Shown: piece after piece, positions 1 through 4,985 of the stretch
How positions within the stretch are numbered: position 1 is the first letter of the stretch
Layout of the letters: each line of letters opens with the position of its first letter
Source: an uncultured Eubacteriales bacterium
Lineage (GTDB): Bacteria > Bacillota > Clostridia > Oscillospirales > Oscillospiraceae
Length of the DNA stretch: 19,356 nt
Direction: 5' to 3'
NCBI GenBank assembly: GCA_900551355.1
Contig: URVR01000009.1
Coordinates: 1-19,356, forward strand
Program-made: the position numbers and the translations under genes
The notes under the pieces: model-generated
What the model saw: the letters and a program-made list of their open reading frames with translations, nothing else
The model's database searches: none
Told to the model about the DNA's origin: nothing

Positions 1-55
1 GGATGTGCGCACCATGTCTCTGGAGGACCTGCTCAAGGACATCCGCGATATGTAA
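1..55 (+). CDS. C-terminal tail of an unidentified gene (partial)
   Basis: An open frame enters from the left edge (codons in phase with base 2) and stops at TAA 53-55. The last visible residues are DVRTMSLEDLLKDIRDM. The stop is followed within 6 bases by a strong hairpin terminator, which supports a genuine gene end. The ending loosely recalls the C-terminal anticodon-binding domain of class II aminoacyl-tRNA synthetases such as ThrRS, which often finish with a similar MSxxE(D/E)(L/F) helix. Seventeen residues are too few to name it, so the product is left open. Confidence 0.6.
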   Translation, partial: DVRTMSLEDLLKDIRDM

Positions 56-57
56 CG

Positions 58-97
58 AAAACAGCCTGGACATCTGCATGTCCAGGCTGTTTTTTTG
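58..97. terminator. Bidirectional intrinsic terminator
   Basis: Perfect 13-bp stem (61-73 pairs with 78-90) with a CTGC tetraloop, followed on the + strand by seven T (90-96) and preceded by an A run at 58-61. It terminates the + strand gene ending at 55. Because of the short A run it could also serve the - strand small gene ending at 125. Confidence 0.9.
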
Positions 98-124
98 TGT
101 ATACAGTCTCCCGCAGGGAGCCGG

Positions 125-310
125 TCATTCCCCGCCCGTTTCCGGGTCTTTTCCGAAAATTTTCACAAGGCCCACGATCCCGCACAATATGCCGATGTCG
201 CAGGCCAGTTCGCCAAGCCCCATGATCAGATCCGTCAAGCCCGGAGCCCCCACACAGAGGAGTATCCCAAACAGGATCAACGCAAAGCCCTTCACAGTCC
301 TATCCTTCAT
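125..310 (-). CDS. Small two-helix membrane protein, unknown function (61 aa)
   Basis: I do not recognise the family. The start chosen is the ATG at 308-310 (MKDRTVKGFALILFG...), because GGGAGG lies about 8 bases upstream; an in-frame ATG seven codons earlier has no such site. The protein has two hydrophobic stretches, roughly residues 8-24 and 41-57, separated by a short acidic, glycine-containing loop, and a short polar tail (KDPETGGE). It lies 74 bases downstream of the methyltransferase-corrinoid gene on the same strand, with no clear terminator between them, so it may be co-transcribed. It ends just before the shared terminator at 58-97. A role in methyl transfer is not implied by sequence. 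The call rests on the ribosome binding site, hydrophobic pattern and terminator, without a homology judgement. Confidence 0.6.
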   Translation of the reverse strand: MKDRTVKGFALILFGILLCVGAPGLTDLIMGLGELACDIGILCGIVGLVKIFGKDPETGGE

Positions 311-384
311 CTCCGATCCCTCCCGTCTCATAAAAGCTTTTGTATTAAATGCCGTTCACCGGCAGGTGTCCTTTTCGTCTGTTT

Positions 385-2106
385 TTACTTGTCCTCCCGC
401 AGCGCCGCGGCCGCTGCGCGGGCAGCCGCTGCCGCGTCCTCAGTGTACACGTCCGCGCCGATCTCGTCGCAGAAGCTCTGGCTGATGGGCGCGCCGCCCA
501 CGAAGATCTTCACGCGGTCGCGGATACCCTTTTCCTCCGCCAGACGCACAACATCCCGCATCTCCTGCATGGTGGTGGTCAACAGGGACGAGCAGGCGAT
601 GACCCCGCAGTCCTGGGCCAGCGCCGTCTCCACGAACTGCTCCGGCGACACGTCCACGCCCAGGTCCACCACCTCGATGCCGCTGCCCTCCATCATGATC
701 TTCACCAGATTCTTGCCGATGTCGTGCATGTCGCCCCGCACCGTGCCGATGCAGGCCCGGCCCAGCTTTTCGCCGCTGCCGCCGGCCATCAGGGGCTTCA
801 GCTCTGCCAGCGCCGCCTGCATGCACCGGGCGGCCATCAGCATCTCCGGCACGAACACACGGCTGGCGGAGAAATCCTCGCCCAGCTGATCCATGCCCCG
901 CACCAGTCCGCCGGACAGGATCTCCTGGGGCGTCAGCCCCTGCGCCAGCGCCTCCTGACAAAGCGCCAGCACCTTTTTCCGCTGTCCCCGCTGCAGGGCG
1001 GCGGCCAGCTGGGGCAGCACGTCGTCCCCGGCGTCCGCCGGTCTTTCCGCCGCCGCGCCGGACACCGGACGCTCCAGCACCCGCCGGGGCACCGGCGGCA
1101 CATCGAACCGCGGCAGGTGCAGCCTGGCGTTGTAGGCGTCGATGGCCTCGTCGATATAGGTGTCCACATGGGGATACACCGCCCCCGCCAGACCGTAGGT
1201 GATGGAGGGGATGAAGTGTCCCAGCGGGCAGCACTCCTCCAGCACGCGGTCCGCGTAGGCCCGTATCTCCTCCGGTGAGGCATCCGCCCGGTCGATGGCC
1301 GCGCCCATGCCGCCCATCAGCACCAGCTTTCCCTTCAGGTGCCGCTGCAGGGCGGGGATGTCGTTCTCCGGCAGCACGCCCTGCCACACCTGAATGCCGA
1401 TCTCCGCCATGTCGTCCACGATGGGCGCCAGATAGGAGTCGGCGTGGTGGATGGCGATGCAGCCCCGGGAGCGGATGTACCCGTAGAACCGGCGGTACGG
1501 CTCCTTGAAAAACTCCCGCCACATCTCCGGCTTCATGAACAGGGCGTCCTTGGTGCCCCAGTCGTCGTGGGAGAAGATCACGTCCGGCTGCAGGTTGTCG
1601 ATAAGCAGCTTCACATAGCCCAGCCGGTACTCCAGAATGTACTCGATCAGCTCGTGCATCTCCTGCGGATGCTCGTAGAGGTTGGTCAGCGTGTCCTCAA
1701 AGCCCATAAGGAAGTGGCACTGCTCAAAGATGCCGGTGCCCATGAACCCCGCCAGCAGCTTCTCCTGGCCGCAGGCGTCCCGGGCCTGCCGGCGGCAGTC
1801 CTCCCAGCCCTGGGTGCAGTTGGCCGCCAGATCCGGGGCGTGTACCGTCTCCCGCCACCGGGTCACGTCCGGGCACACCGCCAGACCGTCCCCTGTCAAC
1901 GGCATGGGGCCGGGCGCGTCCGCCGGGAAGCTGATGGTGGTGCCCCAGCGGTCCACGCTGACGGTGCCCCGCTTCCGGTTTCCCCGCAGGTATGTGTTGG
2001 CCGGGTCGTTCAGGCACATATGCAGCGCCTCGTACTGCCGCAGCTGCCGCTCCGGCTGGCCGTCCGGCTTCAGAAGCTCCAAAAAGTTCTCTTTTGCTGT
2101 CATCAT
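385..2106 (-). CDS. UroD-family methyltransferase fused to corrinoid (B12-binding) protein
   Basis: Predicted 573-aa cytosolic protein. Residues about 1-335 are a uroporphyrinogen-decarboxylase-type TIM barrel of the corrinoid methyltransferase branch (MtaA/MtbA/MtvB superfamily); landmarks are FSHDDWGTKDALFM, IHHADS at 219-224 and VWQGVLPENDI. A proline/alanine-rich linker (about 335-370) leads to the four-helix cap of corrinoid proteins and then a Rossmann B12 domain. That domain carries DMHDIG (459-464; His461 would be the lower axial cobalt ligand), SSLLTTT and VGGAPIS. Known members move methyl groups between a donor, the cobalt and an acceptor; whether this one acts at the donor or the acceptor step cannot be read from sequence. 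The usual zinc-ligand pattern H-x-C reads H-H-A here. Start: ATG at 2104-2106 with GAGGTGA 8 bases upstream; an ATG one codon later is the alternative. The gene is divergent from a homocysteine methyltransferase and has its own promoter. The C-terminus is an Ala-rich tail. Confidence 0.88.
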   Translation of the reverse strand: MMTAKENFLELLKPDGQPERQLRQYEALHMCLNDPANTYLRGNRKRGTVSVDRWGTTISFPADAPGPMPLTGDGLAVCPDVTRWRETVHAPDLAANCTQGWEDCRRQARDACGQEKLLAGFMGTGIFEQCHFLMGFEDTLTNLYEHPQEMHELIEYILEYRLGYVKLLIDNLQPDVIFSHDDWGTKDALFMKPEMWREFFKEPYRRFYGYIRSRGCIAIHHADSYLAPIVDDMAEIGIQVWQGVLPENDIPALQRHLKGKLVLMGGMGAAIDRADASPEEIRAYADRVLEECCPLGHFIPSITYGLAGAVYPHVDTYIDEAIDAYNARLHLPRFDVPPVPRRVLERPVSGAAAERPADAGDDVLPQLAAALQRGQRKKVLALCQEALAQGLTPQEILSGGLVRGMDQLGEDFSASRVFVPEMLMAARCMQAALAELKPLMAGGSGEKLGRACIGTVRGDMHDIGKNLVKIMMEGSGIEVVDLGVDVSPEQFVETALAQDCGVIACSSLLTTTMQEMRDVVRLAEEKGIRDRVKIFVGGAPISQSFCDEIGADVYTEDAAAAARAAAAALREDK

Positions 2107-2130
2107 GGCGCACTCACCTCGCAAAGACTC

Positions 2131-2167
2131 TTGACAAAGCAGGCTCATCCTGCTTAAAGTAGTGGTA
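2131..2167 (+). promoter_or_regulatory. Possible promoter of the homocysteine methyltransferase gene
   Basis: On the + strand: TTGACA (2131-2136), 18-base spacer, weak -10 TAAAGT (2155-2160). If used, transcription would start near 2167, within a few bases of the opposing - strand start. The two polymerases would face each other and could not both be bound. Confidence 0.45.
2137..2155. repeat. Inverted repeat IR1, candidate operator or leader hairpin
   Basis: AAGCAGG (2137-2143), CTCAT, CCTGCTT (2149-2155): a perfect 7-bp dyad. It fills the spacer of the possible + promoter and also lies in the 5' leader of the - strand methyltransferase mRNA. Confidence 0.6.
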
Positions 2168-2198
2168 ACATTATAAAAATCCCGCACTTCTCTGTCAA
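2163..2198 (-). promoter_or_regulatory. Sigma-A promoter of the methyltransferase-corrinoid gene
   Basis: On the - strand: -35 TTGACA (2193-2198), 17-base spacer, -10 TATAAT (2170-2175). Both hexamers match consensus perfectly. The expected start is near 2163, giving a leader of about 57 nt before the ATG at 2106. Confidence 0.85.
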
Positions 2199-2204
2199 GT
2201 GCGG
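2182..2204. repeat. Inverted repeat IR2, candidate operator
   Basis: CCGCACTT (2182-2189), seven-base centre, AAGTGCGG (2197-2204): a perfect 8-bp dyad. It covers the -35 box and part of the spacer of the - strand promoter, and would be a hairpin in the leader of the + strand mRNA. Its sequence is unrelated to IR1. Confidence 0.6.
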
Positions 2205-2233
2205 TCCCACTCTTTTCTGACGGAGGTATGGAT

Positions 2234-3451
2234 ATGGAGCTTCGTTTCCCCCTTATTCTGGACGGTGCCACCGGCACCGAGCTGCAGAAGCGCGGCTATA
2301 CCGGCGACATCGGCGCCGAGCAGTGGACGCTGGCCCACCCGGAGGCCATCCGGGCCATCCAGCGGGACTATGTGGCCGCCGGCAGCCAGGTGCTGTACAC
2401 CCCCACCTTCGGCGGCAACGCCGTAAAGCTGGCGGAGCACGGCGTGACGGCGGACGTGGCCGACTGCAACCGCCGTCTGGCCGCCCTGTCCCGGGAGGCC
2501 GCCGCCGGGAAGGCCCTGCTGGCCGGCGACCTGGCCCCCACCGGCCTGTTTCTCTCCCCGCTGGGCAATGCCGCCTTTGAAGATCTGGTGGACGCCTACG
2601 CCCGGCAGGTGGCCGGTCTGGAGGAGGCCGGTGTCGATCTCTACGTCATCGAGACGATGATGACCCTGTCCGACGCCCGGGCCGCCGTGCTGGCCGTCCG
2701 CGCCGTCACCGACAAGCCCATCTTTGTCACCTTCACCTGCGACCAGAACGGCCGCAGCATCTCCGGCACCGACGTCACCGCCGCCCTCACCGTCCTGCAG
2801 GGCATGGGCATCGACGCCTTCGGCCTGAACTGCTCCGCCGGGCCGGAGCAGATGCTGCCCCAGCTCCGCCGCCTGCGGGAATACGCCCGCGTGCCCCTGA
2901 TCGCCAAGCCCAATGCGGGCATGCCCGTCATCGTGGACGGCAAAGCGGTGTACGACTGCCCGCCGGAGCAGTTCGTCTCGCTGGTACCGGATATGCTGGC
3001 CTGCGGCGTCATGATCTTCGGCGGCTGCTGCGGCACCACCGCCGCCCACATCGCCGCCCTGCGCGATGCGCTGAACGGCGCGTCCGTGACGCCTCCCGCG
3101 CCCCGGCACACCGACTTGCTGCCCGCCGCCACGGAAAAGCTGCCCTGCTATCTGCCTGCCGACGCGGGCCACGGCCCCGTCCTGTCCGTTACCCCCGAGC
3201 TGGAGGACACCCTGGCCGCTGCGCTGGAGGAAGACTTCCCCATGGTCGCGCTGCGCCTGACCTCCCCGTCGGACGCCGCCGCGCTGGCGGAGCAGCAGTA
3301 CATGCTGACAAAGCCCCTGTGCCTGGTCTGCGACGACGCGGCGGTGCTGGAGCAGGCGCTGCGGGTCTATCAGGGCCGCGCCCTGTACGAGGGTGCGCTG
3401 CCGGAATCCGTTCTCCTGCCTCTGGCGGGCAAATACGGTCTGCTGTTCTGA
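2234..3451 (+). CDS. Homocysteine S-methyltransferase with C-terminal half-barrel-like extension
   Basis: Predicted 405-aa cytosolic enzyme transferring a methyl group to the thiol of homocysteine to give methionine. Residues about 1-290 form the Hcy-binding barrel of MetH/BHMT/MmuM: LDGATGTELQ at the N-terminus, TPTFGGN, GLNCSAGPEQ with Cys200, and GGCCGTT with Cys265 and Cys266. These three cysteines are the zinc ligands of the family. The remaining ~110 residues are not a B12 domain. They weakly resemble part of the MetH methyltetrahydrofolate-binding barrel (KPLCLVCDDAAVLEQAL, then YQGRALYEG, then KYG) but are far too short to be complete. Start: the ATG at 2234 sits 7 bases after GGAGG (2222-2226); the in-frame ATG at 2228 is only 1 base after it and is unlikely. 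The gene is divergent from the corrinoid protein gene, which could supply the methyl group. It ends at a strong terminator. Confidence 0.9.
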   Translation: MELRFPLILDGATGTELQKRGYTGDIGAEQWTLAHPEAIRAIQRDYVAAGSQVLYTPTFGGNAVKLAEHGVTADVADCNRRLAALSREAAAGKALLAGDLAPTGLFLSPLGNAAFEDLVDAYARQVAGLEEAGVDLYVIETMMTLSDARAAVLAVRAVTDKPIFVTFTCDQNGRSISGTDVTAALTVLQGMGIDAFGLNCSAGPEQMLPQLRRLREYARVPLIAKPNAGMPVIVDGKAVYDCPPEQFVSLVPDMLACGVMIFGGCCGTTAAHIAALRDALNGASVTPPAPRHTDLLPAATEKLPCYLPADAGHGPVLSVTPELEDTLAAALEEDFPMVALRLTSPSDAAALAEQQYMLTKPLCLVCDDAAVLEQALRVYQGRALYEGALPESVLLPLAGKYGLLF

Positions 3452-3460
3452 TTGATATGA

Positions 3461-3499
3461 AAGCGGGGCCGCTTCCAAGGGAAGCGGCCCCGCTTTTTT
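3461..3499. terminator. Bidirectional terminator between convergent genes
   Basis: Perfect 16-bp GC-rich stem (3461-3476 with 3480-3495) and a 3-base loop. The + strand T run is at 3494-3499 and a short A run lies on the other side. It lies between the homocysteine methyltransferase (+) and the thioesterase (-). Confidence 0.92.
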
Positions 3500-3500
3500 C

Positions 3501-3920
3501 TTATTCCATGGGCTTCAGCCGGAAGGTGTAGATGCCCTCGGCACACACGGTGCCCTCCGTGTCCTCCACCCACGCCCGGATAACGGCGATGCTGCGGCCC
3601 ATGCGCACCGCCTCCGCGTGGGAGGTCAGATGGCCCCCCTGTGCCGGCGCCAGAAACCGCACCTCACAGTTGACGGTGCGGCAGATGCTGCCCCGGGTGC
3701 AGGCCGCCGTACCGGCCACCTGGTCCATCATGGTGCAGTACACGCCGCCGTGGACGATGCCCATGGGGTTCCGGTGCCGCTCCTCCAGCTGTAATTCGCC
3801 TCTGGCCCAGCCGTCGCCCAGCTCCGCCAGACGCATGCCGCCGGTGACGGCGTAGGTGCCCTCCGTATTGGCCCGCGCCTTCAGCATCGCGTACCATTCC
3901 TGTCTCTGCTGCTCTGTCAT
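3501..3920 (-). CDS. PaaI-type hotdog-fold thioesterase
   Basis: 139-aa protein of the PaaI/YdiI acyl-CoA thioesterase family. The pattern is typical: an N-terminal helix, then RNPMGIVHGGVYCTMMDQVAGTAA, where HGG begins the central hotdog helix, then a strand region (VNCEVRFLAPAQGG) and a C-terminal strand (VCAEGIYTFRLKP). Family members hydrolyse aryl- or acyl-CoA thioesters as tetramers or dimers; the substrate here cannot be inferred. The ATG at 3918-3920 overlaps the TGA of the upstream sortase gene (ATGA), and an AAGGA site inside the sortase end lies 8 bases upstream, so translation is probably coupled. The pairing with a sortase has no obvious biochemical logic and may simply be shared transcription. 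No promoter of its own is seen. It ends at the bidirectional terminator at 3461-3499. Confidence 0.88.
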   Translation of the reverse strand: MTEQQRQEWYAMLKARANTEGTYAVTGGMRLAELGDGWARGELQLEERHRNPMGIVHGGVYCTMMDQVAGTAACTRGSICRTVNCEVRFLAPAQGGHLTSHAEAVRMGRSIAVIRAWVEDTEGTVCAEGIYTFRLKPME

Positions 3921-4729
3921 GGTTCATTTCCTTCCGTTAAAAGCGTCATCTCGCCCAGCACCACGAACCGGTAGTTGTCCGCCTCGTAGGAGCAGGTACA
4001 CATCCCCACGATGCGGCCCGTGGGGATGCCCCGCCCGGCGTTGAACGTGGACTGGCTGATAAAGCTGGACAGCTCCGCGTCGCTGAACGACGTGTTGAAC
4101 ACCACATGCTCGCCCGGCACGATCAGCCCCGCGAACAGGTCCACCCGGTACGTCCCCTCGTTGGTGTACAGGTAGAAGAACGGGTGGGCATCGTAGTACC
4201 ACTGCTGCTTGTACCCGGAGATGGAGGCGAACATGGTGCCGTCAGCCATGTGGTGGCCGTAGAGCATGTTGCTCTGGGAGGTGAAGTCCCGGTTGGCCCG
4301 TGCATCCAGGAAGATGGTGCCGTAGGCGCTGTAATTGCCGTACAGATCGTGGTGCAGGTAGTAATCGTTGTTGCCGTCATAGGCAATGGGATAGCTGATG
4401 GGTGTGCCCGGGCTGTACACATACCCGATGATGTCGTTATAGTGGGACTGCCACCAGCCCAGATCGATCTCCGCCGGCGGCACCAGGCGCATGGACTCCT
4501 CCGCCGTCTCAGCAATGTCGGCGCGCAGCTGCTCCAGCGCCGCCGTCAGCGGCTCCGCCGCGGACAGCGCCGTCTCCTCCGCCGCGTCCAGGCGCGCCAT
4601 GGCCGTCACCAGCACCGGCTCTCCCGCCTCTGCCGCGGACGCGCCTGCCCCCGTCAGTGTCAGCACCAGCCATGTCGGCAGGCCCACCACGGCGGCGGCC
4701 AGCAGCAGCGCGATCCATCTCCTTTTCAT
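3917..4729 (-). CDS. Class B sortase
   Basis: Predicted 270-aa membrane-anchored cysteine transpeptidase of the SrtB family, acting outside the membrane to join sorted proteins to peptidoglycan or to build pili. Residues 5-27 form an N-terminal signal anchor, followed by an Ala/Glu-rich helical spacer (about 30-80). The catalytic domain shows NDIIGYVYSPGTPISYPI, YGHHM with the likely catalytic His159, TCSYE with the likely catalytic Cys246, and NYRFVVLGEM with the likely Arg254. A second cysteine (Cys244) sits two residues before the nucleophile, where family members usually have Ser in STC. Start: ATG 4727-4729 preceded by GGGGGA; a TTG seven codons upstream is possible but lies almost at the transcription start. 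No protein with a sorting signal is encoded in this window, so the substrate is elsewhere. It is the first gene of a two-gene operon with the thioesterase. Confidence 0.9.
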   Translation of the reverse strand: MKRRWIALLLAAAVVGLPTWLVLTLTGAGASAAEAGEPVLVTAMARLDAAEETALSAAEPLTAALEQLRADIAETAEESMRLVPPAEIDLGWWQSHYNDIIGYVYSPGTPISYPIAYDGNNDYYLHHDLYGNYSAYGTIFLDARANRDFTSQSNMLYGHHMADGTMFASISGYKQQWYYDAHPFFYLYTNEGTYRVDLFAGLIVPGEHVVFNTSFSDAELSSFISQSTFNAGRGIPTGRIVGMCTCSYEADNYRFVVLGEMTLLTEGNEP

Positions 4730-4754
4730 CGGCTTTTCCCCCGCACACAAAATA

Positions 4755-4791
4755 TGGGCCTATTATACGCGTTTTCCCGCCGCACCGTCAA
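4755..4791 (-). promoter_or_regulatory. Promoter of the sortase-thioesterase operon
   Basis: On the - strand: TTGACG (4786-4791), 18-base spacer, perfect TATAAT (4762-4767). The expected start is near 4755, only about 26 nt before the sortase ATG. This argues against the more upstream TTG start. Confidence 0.8.
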
Positions 4792-4920
4792 GATTTCGCG
4801 GAAAATTTCCCCAGTTCTCACAGGGAATGGCGGACACGCCCTGCCGGGAGGCCGTTTCCTCCACTGCGGAAGGGCGCGCTCCTCTCCGCCGGCTCTGCGC
4901 GGAAACGGCCGCCGCACGCG

Positions 4921-4956
4921 AAAAGAGCCGCCGCGCATCAGCGCGGCGGCTCTTTT
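4921..4956 (-). terminator. Terminator of the PFOR gene
   Basis: Perfect 16-bp stem (4921-4936 with 4941-4956), loop of 4 bases. On the - strand it ends in TTTT (4924-4921), 30 bases after the PFOR stop codon. The GC-rich core GCCGCCGCGC is very stable. It insulates the sortase operon from PFOR transcription. Confidence 0.9.
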
Positions 4957-4985
4957 ATGCGTTTTCTGCGTTGAGAGGGTACGGC

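Noticed and set aside
351..363. Hairpin GCCG/CGGC after the corrinoid gene stop
   Set aside because: A 4-bp stem without a T run is too weak to be called a terminator.
2107..2277. N-terminal extension of the corrinoid methyltransferase by up to 57 codons
   Set aside because: The extension covers the consensus promoter and both inverted repeats and has no homologous look; the ATG at 2106 has a good ribosome binding site.
2195..3478. A 427-codon open frame on the - strand across the homocysteine methyltransferase
   Set aside because: It is antisense to a gene with intact zinc-ligand motifs; the product is repetitive and would read through the terminator.
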